This document shows positions 17,635 through 26,119 of a stretch of DNA of 64,000 nucleotides, piece after piece. Made by a program: the position numbers and the translations under genes. Origin of the DNA: Polluticoccus soli (GTDB lineage Bacteria; Bacteroidota; Bacteroidia; Chitinophagales; Chitinophagaceae). The stretch spans positions 1,054,001 through 1,118,000 of the forward strand of contig NZ_JARJHT010000002.1 of assembly GCF_029269745.1 (NCBI RefSeq), read 5' to 3'. The notes under the pieces are model-generated. The model saw nothing but the letters and a program-made list of their open reading frames with translations, searched no databases and was not told the DNA's origin. Positions within the stretch are counted from its first letter, which is position 1, and the number at the start of each line of letters is the position of its first letter.

Positions 17635-18177
17635 TTAAGGCATTAGCACATGATCAACCACATGTATTACGCCGTTGCTCTGGCGTACATCGCTGATAGT
17701 CACTTGTGCTATTGCGCCTTTAGCGTCTTTTACCCAAAGCTTTTTGCCTTTCTGCATCACCCAAAGTTCTTCTCCCTGTACTGTTTTCAGCGTAGCCGTA
17801 CCATTGCCTTTTTTTACCCATTCCATCAAAGTAGCCGCATCCAGGTTGCCAGGCACTACATGATAGGTCAGCACGGTTGTCAGCTGGCTCTTGTTCTCAG
17901 GCTTCAGCAGGTTGTCTACTGCCCCTTTGGGCAGCATATCGAATGCTTTATTGGTCGGGGCAAATACAGTAAATGGCCCCTCGCCCTGGAGTGTTTCTAC
18001 TAGTCCCGCAGTTTTTACTGCTGCTACCAGTGTTGTATGGTCTTTAGAGTTCACGGCGTTCTCCACAATGTTCTTAGTAGGATACATAGGCGCACCACCC
18101 ACCATTACAGTTTTTTGCGCTGTTGCCGAAGCCATAAACGCAATGGCCATCACCGGGATCAAGAAGATCTGTTTCAT
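17635..18177 (-). CDS. Secreted fasciclin-domain protein
   Basis: 180 residues from the ATG at 18177, which begins a signal peptide (MKQIFLIPVMAIAFMASATA). A single FAS1 domain fills about residues 40-180: NIVENAVNSKDHTTLVAAV, then FTVFAPTNKAFDMLPKG (H1 box), then LTYHVVPG and ending with SNGVIHVVDHVLMP (H2 box). Fasciclin proteins mediate adhesion or surface interactions. It lies directly upstream of a SigK/RskA-like pair, the same association as mpt70/mpt83 with sigK/rskA in mycobacteria, so it is probably a target of that sigma factor. Confidence 0.94.
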   Translation of the reverse strand: MKQIFLIPVMAIAFMASATAQKTVMVGGAPMYPTKNIVENAVNSKDHTTLVAAVKTAGLVETLQGEGPFTVFAPTNKAFDMLPKGAVDNLLKPENKSQLTTVLTYHVVPGNLDAATLMEWVKKGNGTATLKTVQGEELWVMQKGKKLWVKDAKGAIAQVTISDVRQSNGVIHVVDHVLMP

Positions 18178-18397
18178 AAGATGTTTTGTTTTTGGTTTGT
18201 TTAAATCGGTTGATAAGAACATCTACGAAGCTTTTTTGAGAACGGTTTTTCCAGGAGCTGAAGAAATTTTTCAATGTCAAACCGGCAATTCTAATACTTT
18301 GAGAAGCCAGCATTATTACATTAAGGCAATAAATATTTTTATTTTTCCGGCAACGCAGGCAACCCTTTGCGTTGAATATGCATTTATAATAGTGTAA

Positions 18398-18958
18398 GTG
18401 CGACAAAAAACACTTAGCGTGAACGACACAGTAAACGAGCTACAACTGACAGAAGCTTGCTGTAAACAGGACCCGATGGCCCAGAAAAGGCTGTACGACC
18501 TGCACGTGGACGCTATGATGATAATTTGCTACAGGTATGTACCAAATAGGGAGGATGCAAAGGAGGTGATGCTGGATGGTTTCTATAATGTGTTCAAGAA
18601 TATCGGCAGTTTTCAATACATAGGCGACGGCAGTCTGAAGGCCTGGATGAGGAAGATAATGGTGAACCAGTGCTTAATGTACCTAAGGAAAAGGAAAATG
18701 GTTTTTGCAGATGCGGATACAGTAAACGATGAAACAGCAGGCGGCGACGACACGATTGGGCGGCTGAGTGCCAAAGAGATCATCAGGCTGATACACACCC
18801 TGCCGGATGGATACAGAACGGTGTTCAACCTGCATGTGTTTGAAGAAAAGAACCATAAAGAAATAAGCCTGTTGCTGGGAATTAGCGAAAGCACCTCGAA
18901 AACACAACTGCATAAAGCAAAGAAGCTGCTGCAAAAGAAAATATTAGAGAACGTATAA
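18398..18958 (+). CDS. ECF-type sigma-70 factor
   Basis: 186 residues from a GTG at 18398; a second GTG at 18419 is also possible. Region 2 is KRLYDLHVDAMMIICYRYVP and EDAKEVMLDGFYNVFKNIGS; region 4 is LPDGYRTVFNLHVFEEKNHK and EISLLLGISESTSKTQLHKA. The family is common in Bacteroidota, where each copy usually pairs with a one-TM partner encoded next door, as here 11 bases downstream. It is divergent from the fasciclin gene; 220 bases separate the two starts. Confidence 0.9.
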   Translation: MRQKTLSVNDTVNELQLTEACCKQDPMAQKRLYDLHVDAMMIICYRYVPNREDAKEVMLDGFYNVFKNIGSFQYIGDGSLKAWMRKIMVNQCLMYLRKRKMVFADADTVNDETAGGDDTIGRLSAKEIIRLIHTLPDGYRTVFNLHVFEEKNHKEISLLLGISESTSKTQLHKAKKLLQKKILENV

Positions 18959-18969
18959 ACAGTCGCGGT

Positions 18970-19647
18970 ATGAGCAATGATTATAAAAGACTGAAAGAAG
19001 AACTGGATGGCACCGACCTTGACAGCATCCTCCCTGGCTTCGACCGCGAGGCCAGTTGGAAAGAGCTGTCTCCACGACTGAAGAAGACGCAGAATAAAAC
19101 CTTTGCATGGCGGTATGCAGCGGCATTAGTGGCCATTATTATCGTCGCGCTGATGGTGAGAATACAGATGAACAAACCAAACGTTAATGAGCAGGTTGCG
19201 AAAACAGTGCCCGTGGCGACCATGCCTGCAGCTGTTGATACTCATACTGCCGCAACACAAACCAAAGTTGAACCGATACCGGAACCAATAACCGTGGTTG
19301 CTGCAAAAAAAGCCACCACACATAAAACAGCCCCGGTGCAAAAAATGGTACAACCGGATTCACAACCGCTGCCTGTTGAAGAGCATATTGCCAATACCCA
19401 GCCAGATCCCGTACAACCGGAGGTAACAGACAATGTAGAACAAACAGTAGCAACGGTGAAGCCTGTAATAAAACGTCCTAAAGCCATACACCTGCTGGAC
19501 ATAGACAACGAGAACAGGCAGGCGGTGATACAAAACCGCAAAGAGTTGCAAGGTTTGTCACAGCGTATAGTGAACTTAATACCCGGACGACAATATTCAA
19601 ATACTGACAACGATCGCAAACCTTCGTCACTCTTCAGAGCTAACTAA
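18970..19647 (+). CDS. One-TM protein, probable anti-sigma partner
   Basis: 225 residues. A soluble N-terminus (1-45, ending near FDREASWKELSPRLKK) is followed by a transmembrane helix at about 47-63 (WRYAAALVAIIIVALMV). The rest is a long low-complexity Pro/Val/Thr/Lys-rich periplasmic segment to about 165, then a compact conserved-looking end (KAIHLLDIDNENR). The topology, length and position right after an ECF sigma gene suggest it regulates that sigma factor, although no zinc-finger anti-sigma motif is visible. Start chosen at ATG 18970, 11 bases after the sigma stop. Confidence 0.75.
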   Translation: MSNDYKRLKEELDGTDLDSILPGFDREASWKELSPRLKKTQNKTFAWRYAAALVAIIIVALMVRIQMNKPNVNEQVAKTVPVATMPAAVDTHTAATQTKVEPIPEPITVVAAKKATTHKTAPVQKMVQPDSQPLPVEEHIANTQPDPVQPEVTDNVEQTVATVKPVIKRPKAIHLLDIDNENRQAVIQNRKELQGLSQRIVNLIPGRQYSNTDNDRKPSSLFRAN

Positions 19648-19665
19648 ACTTATAATCGACAACTT

Positions 19666-20823
19666 ATGAAACTGAAATTAGCGATGCTCATCGCAGGGCT
19701 GTGTGTATGCGTACAAACGGCACAGGCGCAAGACGATGAGATATCCCGCACACCGGTAACCAGCGAAAAAGACATCAACAAAACGCTGTTTGACCTGGAC
19801 ACGCTGGATGCCAGCTATTACTTCCGAGCCAACTTGCCTGACAACAACTACCTGACCATAGAATTTAAAAAACTGGGTTACTGGCCTGACAAAGGTTTTC
19901 TGAAACAGGTGGTTTCTACCGCAAGGGAAGTAGCAGCAAATGTTGCGGATTCATTTAAGAGACCCGGTACATCAAAACGGATCGACATCAATATCCCCAT
20001 CAGCTATGAACCGCTTACTGTAAGGACAACAGAACATATCACCGAAAGCAACGTAGTGGTGATGGATAAAGGCAGTAATATGCCTCTGAAGATCGGGATG
20101 GACACGATCAGGGTGTTGAAGACTTTTGCAAAGATCCCACATAAGCACTACCCTTCGCTCGTACAGGTTCAGTACACTTTCATCCTTAAAGATCTCGACC
20201 AGATCAACACTCTTTTCAACGAGCAACTTGTAGACAGTGTAGAAACGGCTTTTGATAACCTGGTGCAAAAGAAAGAAGACAAATGGATGTTCCCCAACGC
20301 ATGGTATAACGGCCTTGATGCTGTGTACGACCCCTATAACCCAAAAGCCAAAAAAGTAATGACCACAGAAGGTGCAGGCGGCATGTTCAATGGGATTGAT
20401 GCAGACTTCAACATAGGCGCGAGTTTATTCAGGAACGACCTGGCGCCCAATCTAGGTGTTGGGCTTAATTATAAATGGCTGATGCGCGACAGAAACTACA
20501 TGTTTTTCGGTGCCTCAATGTCAATGCTGGGTCTTTTCGATAGGGTCGGGAATAAAATAAATGCTTACGACCTCACATTTATCAACTTTGAATGGGGATC
20601 GATATTTACCAAGCAAAATACTATCCTACCTCTTTATCGTAGTTCAATAGGTGTCAGGTACCTGCTACACGATGAGTTCACGCACCCTACCGTCGGCCGT
20701 GACGGCTGGGGGTTCTATGGCAAATATAGCCTTTCACGCTCCACCAGTATCAGCATGGACTTATATTTCCTCGAGCCGGAGGAGACAACGGTTGGGGTCA
20801 CCGTCTTATTTAAGATACTATAA
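19666..20823 (+). CDS. Secreted outer-membrane-type protein of unknown function
   Basis: 385 residues with a signal peptide (MKLKLAMLIAGLCVCVQTAQA). The N-terminal 150 residues are mixed and soluble-looking, with a Thr/Val-rich strand section (RIDINIPISYEPLTVRTTEH). From about residue 230 the sequence becomes a series of amphipathic strands with aromatic belts (NIGASLFRNDLAPNLGVGLN, WGFYGKYSLSRSTSISMDLY) ending in VTVLFKIL, as in a beta-barrel. It is 18 bases downstream of the TM partner of the sigma factor and most likely belongs to the same operon and regulon. I do not recognise a named family. Confidence 0.78.
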   Translation: MKLKLAMLIAGLCVCVQTAQAQDDEISRTPVTSEKDINKTLFDLDTLDASYYFRANLPDNNYLTIEFKKLGYWPDKGFLKQVVSTAREVAANVADSFKRPGTSKRIDINIPISYEPLTVRTTEHITESNVVVMDKGSNMPLKIGMDTIRVLKTFAKIPHKHYPSLVQVQYTFILKDLDQINTLFNEQLVDSVETAFDNLVQKKEDKWMFPNAWYNGLDAVYDPYNPKAKKVMTTEGAGGMFNGIDADFNIGASLFRNDLAPNLGVGLNYKWLMRDRNYMFFGASMSMLGLFDRVGNKINAYDLTFINFEWGSIFTKQNTILPLYRSSIGVRYLLHDEFTHPTVGRDGWGFYGKYSLSRSTSISMDLYFLEPEETTVGVTVLFKIL

Positions 20824-20857
20824 GCAAAAAGGCAGCCCAAAAGCTGCCTTTTTGCTT
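20823..20857. terminator. Bidirectional terminator
   Basis: AGCAAAAAGGCAGC (20823-20836) pairs with GCTGCCTTTTTGCT (20843-20856) around a CCAAAA loop; both strands end in T runs. It separates the convergent genes ending at 20823 and 20871. Confidence 0.9.
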
Positions 20858-20870
20858 TATTATAATTGGG

Positions 20871-21875
20871 TTAGTGTTCTCCTGCTTTGCGCTTCAGCAC
20901 TCCACCGGCGGCTTCTTTAATTGTATTGGTAAATACAAAAGCTTTGGGGTCGATTTCGTGTACCACAGTACGCAGCCTGCGCACTTCGAGGCGGGTGATG
21001 ACACTGAATACAATGTCACAATCTTCGCTTACCTCAAAACTGTCTTTCATAAAACCACGCTCACCTTTGTAGACGGTGATACCGCGACCCAGTTTCTTAA
21101 CAAGCGTTTCTTTTATCTCGTCGCTCTTGCCTGAAATAATAGTAACTCCGGTGTACTCTTCGAGACCTTCAATAACGTAGTCGATAGTACGCGTAGCTAC
21201 ATAGTAGGTAAGCATTGCGTACAGTGCTGTCTCTAAATGGAAGTGTAATGCCGCTATTAAAAAGATAATAGCGTTCATGCCCAGAATGATCTCGCTAATG
21301 GTAAAACTGCTGCGCCTAAGCGTATATAATGCCAGCACTTCCATGCCATCTATCGCGCAGCCGCCACGCATACCCAGGCCTATACCAAGCCCCAGGAAGA
21401 AACCTCCAAACATGGATACCAGCAACTTGTCAGCGGTAACTACCGGATATGGAATAAACAACAGGCAAGCTGCTAACGCTACAACACTGGCCAGGGTCTT
21501 TAGCGCAAACTTCTTATTCACCTGCACAGCGCCCATGATAATGAACGGAATATTTGCCAGTATGATTATATAGCCGATATTCAGGTGGTAGATCTCATGC
21601 ACCAGCAGCGAAATACCGGTAACACCACCATCGAGAAACTGGTTAGGGACAAGGAAACTTTTCAATGCAAATCCGGCAATAATGACACCAGCCAGGATAT
21701 ATACTACATCGTGAAGGGTTGCCGGTAGCTTATTGAGTGGGTTCAGACTGCCGCGCTTTTTACCTTCTCCCGCACCAGCATGAGATTTTCTTCCTTCTTG
21801 TGCTTCCGCAGCTGGAGGGCTGTAGCGGTGAAGTAGTGATGTTTCTCCAAAAAATCGACTTGCAGCCTGTTCCAT
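20871..21875 (-). CDS. YitT family membrane protein (start uncertain)
   Basis: Up to 334 residues. The recognisable YitT/DUF161 part begins near residue 50 (LHDVVYILAGVIIAGFALKS) and has about five transmembrane helices, with PNQFLDGGVTGISLL as the family signature. A C-terminal cytoplasmic DUF2179 domain includes YTGVTIISGKSDEIKETLV. The role of YitT proteins is not established. The only ATG ahead of the conserved part is at 21875, giving a 133-base overlap with the HD gene and a non-conserved-looking 45-residue tail. No in-frame ATG, GTG or TTG lies near the expected start, so the true start may be non-canonical (a CTG is present near 21737). Confidence 0.85.
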   Translation of the reverse strand: MEQAASRFFGETSLLHRYSPPAAEAQEGRKSHAGAGEGKKRGSLNPLNKLPATLHDVVYILAGVIIAGFALKSFLVPNQFLDGGVTGISLLVHEIYHLNIGYIIILANIPFIIMGAVQVNKKFALKTLASVVALAACLLFIPYPVVTADKLLVSMFGGFFLGLGIGLGMRGGCAIDGMEVLALYTLRRSSFTISEIILGMNAIIFLIAALHFHLETALYAMLTYYVATRTIDYVIEGLEEYTGVTIISGKSDEIKETLVKKLGRGITVYKGERGFMKDSFEVSEDCDIVFSVITRLEVRRLRTVVHEIDPKAFVFTNTIKEAAGGVLKRKAGEH

Positions 21876-22333
21876 TCGTGTTCTGTATTTATGACCTTAA
21901 AGGTTTTTAGTTCGGAAAATAATTGATCGCCTATCGGAAAGAAATCATCACGTCCCAGGTAATCAAGATCAGCGTCACAGATTATCTGCTCCAGCAGGTT
22001 TTGGGGTTGCTGTGGTATCCGGGTGGCTATGACCATACCACAGATCTTCTCTATCTGCTCACGTGTATAGCCAAAGCCGGGAAGGTATTGCTTGCACACT
22101 TCACACGACAGCTTCTCGTGCTCTTTCTGGCTGATCAGGAAACCGGAATCGTGAAATAACGCTGCTGTAAGCAGAAGTTGCAGGTCTTCACCCCTCACCC
22201 CCTCTTCCTTTGCAAGATAGCCGGCTGAATCATAAACGTCCCGTATATGCCCCACACTATGGTAAGTGAGATGTGCAGGTAGTTCCTGCGTAAGTTTATC
22301 CAGTATGAAAGTTTTGACTTCGTTGAATTGCAT
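21743..22333 (-). CDS. HD-domain metal-dependent phosphohydrolase
   Basis: 196 residues. The HD superfamily signature is complete: His in YHSVGHIRDV (25/29), the HD doublet at 61-62 in ALFHDSGFL, a further His near 72, and a late Asp in ICDADLDYLG. This small, single-domain form has no recognisable sensory part. It starts 14 bases after the stop of the class III adenylate cyclase gene, so the two are almost certainly co-expressed. An obvious hypothesis is turnover of a cyclic nucleotide or its product, but HD proteins act on many phosphoesters and the substrate cannot be told from sequence. Confidence 0.88.
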   Translation of the reverse strand: MQFNEVKTFILDKLTQELPAHLTYHSVGHIRDVYDSAGYLAKEEGVRGEDLQLLLTAALFHDSGFLISQKEHEKLSCEVCKQYLPGFGYTREQIEKICGMVIATRIPQQPQNLLEQIICDADLDYLGRDDFFPIGDQLFSELKTFKVINTEHEWNRLQVDFLEKHHYFTATALQLRKHKKEENLMLVREKVKSAAV

Positions 22334-22347
22334 GAGAGGGCTTTTCG

Positions 22348-23631
22348 TTAAGACAAACTGCCGGCCATGGCCGACTCTTTTTTTCCTGATACAAAATACA
22401 TTTCAACCATACCCTTGTGTTTGGCCATCATCGGGCCGCGGGATATGCAATTGAACCTGTGTCTAATAAGACTGTGTGTAGTATGGGAAATATTGACCAT
22501 GCCTGGTTCACCGTGTTGTTGCATGCGAGCAGCCATGTTTACGGTATCCCCCCATATGTCATAAGCAAACTTTTTGACACCAACCACACCTGCAACTACC
22601 GGACCAGAGTGTATACCGATGCGCACCTCAAAAGCCACTCGTCCCAGGTTTTTCCTTTTCTCAGACAGCTCATTAACCGCGGCCGCCATTTCCAGGCCAA
22701 CGTTCACGATCGTCACGGGGTTATTAGAATTAGCTACCGGCAAACCTGACACACATATGTAAGCATCACCCACTGTTTTTATTTTCTCCACGCCGTATTT
22801 TCCTACTATCCCGTCAAAGGTTTCAAAGTACTCATCGATGCCTGATACCAGCTCTTCAGGCGAGAGATCTTCCACAATTGATGTAAAATCCTTGATGTCG
22901 GCAAACAGCACGGTAACGAGGTCATAGTTGCGTGCTGTGGTCTTGCCGGTTTCCTTCAACTCTTCCATCACCTCGGCCGGCAATATATTCAGCAGCAGCT
23001 CTTCAGAACGGTGTTTCTCCTCTTCAATGATCTTATTCTTTTCCTTCAGTATACTCAGCGCCTTATTCTTCTCGCTATCATACATGTTCACCACCATGAA
23101 GATAATAACCAGGTGACCGGCCGTAGCTACTACTGTCTGAAACAGCCAGTATTTAGGATTGAATTGCGGAACAAATTCATATCCCTGTCCCTGCAGCACG
23201 CCATAAGTAACGATAATGCTCACCCCCACAAAAAACCAGAACACGGCCGGTTTACGCCCCAGGAAGAAGAGGGCCATCAGGCAGCAAACCGCCAATATTT
23301 GCGGATCTGTCGCAGTATGGAACACCCCACCACTCACATACATAATGCGGGTCTCGGCCAGGGCCATTGCGGCAATATAACAGTTAACCAATAGTGGCAG
23401 TTGCACACCGCGCTTCAGCAGAAATGGTAGTGCGATATTTACGGCGGCAAAGGCAATGATCACAGAAAGTGCCGCATAATAATCCAGCCACACTACCTGC
23501 GGTATATATGCCAGGGCATACAACGCACTGATGAAACAAACCGAAACAAATATCCTCTGTTTTCGGTACTCCCATTCGTCGGTTTTTGCCTCGTGAGGCA
23601 CAAACGTGCTAAACCAATCACCTGATCGCAT
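22348..23631 (-). CDS. Membrane-bound class III adenylate cyclase
   Basis: 427 residues from the ATG at 23631, which overlaps the upstream gene by 14 bases. Residues 27-185 contain about six transmembrane helices, 187-215 a charged linker helix (signalling coiled coil), and 235-410 the cyclase homology domain. Metal-binding Asp245 (FADIKDF) and Asp289 (KTVGDAY) are present, as are the transition-state Asn365 and Arg369 (TVNMAAR). The base-specifying pair is Lys285 and Asp358, the adenylate cyclase combination rather than the Glu/Cys of guanylate cyclases. It should form an active homodimer making cAMP from ATP at the inner membrane. Confidence 0.93.
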   Translation of the reverse strand: MRSGDWFSTFVPHEAKTDEWEYRKQRIFVSVCFISALYALAYIPQVVWLDYYAALSVIIAFAAVNIALPFLLKRGVQLPLLVNCYIAAMALAETRIMYVSGGVFHTATDPQILAVCCLMALFFLGRKPAVFWFFVGVSIIVTYGVLQGQGYEFVPQFNPKYWLFQTVVATAGHLVIIFMVVNMYDSEKNKALSILKEKNKIIEEEKHRSEELLLNILPAEVMEELKETGKTTARNYDLVTVLFADIKDFTSIVEDLSPEELVSGIDEYFETFDGIVGKYGVEKIKTVGDAYICVSGLPVANSNNPVTIVNVGLEMAAAVNELSEKRKNLGRVAFEVRIGIHSGPVVAGVVGVKKFAYDIWGDTVNMAARMQQHGEPGMVNISHTTHSLIRHRFNCISRGPMMAKHKGMVEMYFVSGKKESAMAGSLS

Positions 23632-24352
23632 AAGCGAGCGCTCCTTTTCGTTTTTGGTACAATAAATATATATAGTAAATATCGAAAACTGCACAGCCAA
23701 CGTACAACGTTGTAAGGAAAGGGATGTGATAATGCAGCAGGAATGCCACACTGGTCAACCCTGTACCCAGGAATTTCGTCCATGCTGTAACAAGCGAGTT
23801 ACCCTCAAACCCGGGTACAAATACCAGGTAGATAAACGATACCGACATAATCAGGTTAATGATGTAGGCATCGAATACTGCGATAGGTATATCGTAGTTC
23901 GTCATAAAAAGGTACTCGGCGGTGAACGCCATAACCAATCCCACCAGGAACAGCGTTTTGAAGTTCTTTTTTATGTACGGATTACGTATTTGCTTATCAC
24001 CATACCTGAAGGCATGTATGACAATGTAGAGATCCAGCACCAACCATCCTACGTAGCCGAACACTACGGCCTTGCCCATATCTGGCAGAAAGAAAAAAGC
24101 GGCAGTGACCTCGTAGCCAAAGTTGAGGCAGATGGCCACTACAGGAACACCTATAGTCTTCTTTTTTATGATACCGCGGATGGTGTCGATATAGGCCCAT
24201 ACCCAAAACATCGCGGCACAAAAGAATATAATGACCACCGGCAGTTCATAGTAGGTTGTATCAACCCACGGATGCGGCGTGCGGATGTAATCGACCAGGT
24301 TTTGTATGTGGTCGGTAGGAAGTATGTGGCGAGTTGTGTCAGTAAATGGCAT
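23618..24352 (-). CDS. Seven-helix membrane protein, possible PaxB/Pyr4-like cyclase
   Basis: 244 residues with seven predicted transmembrane helices: about 36-56, 66-88, 95-114, 132-149, 157-180, 190-208 and 214-233. No signal peptide or transporter motif is visible. Glu81 lies in the second helix (LNFGYEVTAAFFF) and Asp224 in the last (VFDIYYIYLLY). The size, helix number and these two acidic positions resemble membrane terpene cyclases of the fungal Pyr4/PaxB type, where a Glu and an Asp at corresponding places are essential; this is remembered similarity, not an alignment. It lies 15 bases downstream of an FAD oxidoreductase gene and overlaps the cyclase gene by 14. Confidence 0.7.
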   Translation of the reverse strand: MPFTDTTRHILPTDHIQNLVDYIRTPHPWVDTTYYELPVVIIFFCAAMFWVWAYIDTIRGIIKKKTIGVPVVAICLNFGYEVTAAFFFLPDMGKAVVFGYVGWLVLDLYIVIHAFRYGDKQIRNPYIKKNFKTLFLVGLVMAFTAEYLFMTNYDIPIAVFDAYIINLIMSVSFIYLVFVPGFEGNSLVTAWTKFLGTGLTSVAFLLHYHIPFLTTLYVGCAVFDIYYIYLLYQKRKGALAYAIR

Positions 24353-24367
24353 GTGATATATCTATGA

Positions 24368-26119
24368 TTAGTCTTCTGTCGGTTTAGTTACGGTATCCTT
24401 ACCAGAGATCTTCTTCAGCTCTGCAATAGTCCAGCCAATAACCTGCCCTACAAGAGTAAGCAGCGGACGTTTCATATCTTTGTACGGGAGTCCTTTGTCG
24501 TATCGCTTCTTATCATGATCGCGGGCATTTTCCAGTAGATCCGGCTCATGCAGGTTCCAAATAGCACACTCATCCGCTTCTTCACCCGATACTTCGATGA
24601 TACAATTAACGGCGCGGCGAGCTGCTTCATTGGCGCCTTCCATAGTTGCCAGGTCGGTAAATGTTCGCACATAGTCGCTTGCCAGGAATAGGTTCTCTAT
24701 CCGGGTGTAGGCTTCGGGGCGCAGGGCCCAGGTATGCACCCTGTTCACCAGCAATGGCTCTTCATTCCTCAAAAGCTCTGGATGGTCTTTAGCCCGCGAC
24801 GGATGAATATCGGCGTCTATGTGCCAATACTCTACCATGTCATCGCGCAGCACTTCCGTGCCGCACACGTTGAGGCTTTTTTTCAGCTGTGCCCATACCT
24901 CTTCCTTGATCTCCTCCAGGCTCTCGCACTTGGAAGCGATTTTGTTTGTCGGCGGCAGTCCCGGCTCATCCCAGTTCGATATATCAACTGAAAGAATGCC
25001 TTTCACCTTGCCGTTGCCTCTTTTTTCAATATCATAATCTCCCCAGAATTGCATCTGCGAAATAGACGTGAGTGCCCAGGGAGTATCTGCATAAATGCAG
25101 TGTCCCTTCCCTACTCCTACATCCTCGTTGAGGTAAAACTGTATCCCATTCATCCATGCTACAGAGTCTGCCAGTTTGCGTATGCCGTCCAGCGTCATGT
25201 CATACTCCACCATATCGTCGGTCATCAGTGGTGCTGCTACTTCAACCGGTACTGCCAGGATGTAATAATCGCCTGTTACTTTTTCGGGTGTGCCGCCATC
25301 AAAGCTTATCCACGCGCCCGTTATCTTTCCATTCTCAAATTCGAGCTTAGTACAGCTCGCTCCGGGCCGGTAATCAACACCATTTTCTTTAAGGTGATTT
25401 AACCACGGTGTCAGCCACACATCGTTGGTAGGGCCATTCAATACCCTGTCTGCCTGTATTTTCTTGTCGAACATGTTCAACAATAGTTGCAGGAAGATGT
25501 CACCTCCGGTTTTGGTACTGGCGAATTTTGCATTGGCTGCTACAAGTGTACGGGTCAGTCCGTTTACAAGCAGCGCCCGGTAATTTTCGCTATGGCTGTC
25601 AGCCTCCATGAACTGCCACCAGCTTACACGCTCGTAATCGTTTACGCGACGTTCGTAGCAGGAGTTAAGCAGTTGCCATATTTTGGACGTAAAAAGCTTG
25701 ATCTCATCGGGAGTAAGGTCGGTGCCAAAGTGCGAAGTTGCAAAAAACTCGTTCCAGTCTTCTTGTGTCACAGGCATCTTCAATACCGTTTCGATCGCCA
25801 ATTTATCAAAGCGGGCAATCTTCACACGTTCCACCTGTACCAGGTTGTCATGCACAGTACCATCACCAAACGGTATGCGCATCATGGTATCCGTAATGTG
25901 TTTGTAGAAGCCCGGAAAAAACCGGAACCCATGTTCGCCGGGAAGAAACTTGTCTTTATATTTCTTATTGGTATGCGGTACGTCGACACTACGAGCCTTG
26001 CCGCCGCAATAAGTACGGTTTTTTTCGTACACCTCAACCTCAAAACCACGTTCAATTAGTTCGTGCGCAGCGCTCATTCCTGCTACCCCCCCGCCAATGA
26101 CAATTACCTTTTTATTCAT
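24368..26119 (-). CDS. FAD-dependent oxidoreductase, phytoene desaturase/hydroxysqualene dehydroxylase type
   Basis: 583 residues. The N-terminus has the dinucleotide fold VIVIGGGVAGMSAAHELIE followed by the acidic VEVYEK ribose-binding Glu and CGGKARS. GEHGFRFFPGFYKHITDTM at about 61-79 is typical of a long subgroup often named hydroxysqualene dehydroxylase or carotenoid desaturase-like. The C-terminal FAD motif is DYVRTFTDLATMEGANEAAR near 510-529. Substrates are expected to be hydrophobic, probably isoprenoid. It is paralogous to the upstream gene at 26412-28151 and is followed after 15 bases by the seven-helix gene. Confidence 0.88.
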   Translation of the reverse strand: MNKKVIVIGGGVAGMSAAHELIERGFEVEVYEKNRTYCGGKARSVDVPHTNKKYKDKFLPGEHGFRFFPGFYKHITDTMMRIPFGDGTVHDNLVQVERVKIARFDKLAIETVLKMPVTQEDWNEFFATSHFGTDLTPDEIKLFTSKIWQLLNSCYERRVNDYERVSWWQFMEADSHSENYRALLVNGLTRTLVAANAKFASTKTGGDIFLQLLLNMFDKKIQADRVLNGPTNDVWLTPWLNHLKENGVDYRPGASCTKLEFENGKITGAWISFDGGTPEKVTGDYYILAVPVEVAAPLMTDDMVEYDMTLDGIRKLADSVAWMNGIQFYLNEDVGVGKGHCIYADTPWALTSISQMQFWGDYDIEKRGNGKVKGILSVDISNWDEPGLPPTNKIASKCESLEEIKEEVWAQLKKSLNVCGTEVLRDDMVEYWHIDADIHPSRAKDHPELLRNEEPLLVNRVHTWALRPEAYTRIENLFLASDYVRTFTDLATMEGANEAARRAVNCIIEVSGEEADECAIWNLHEPDLLENARDHDKKRYDKGLPYKDMKRPLLTLVGQVIGWTIAELKKISGKDTVTKPTED

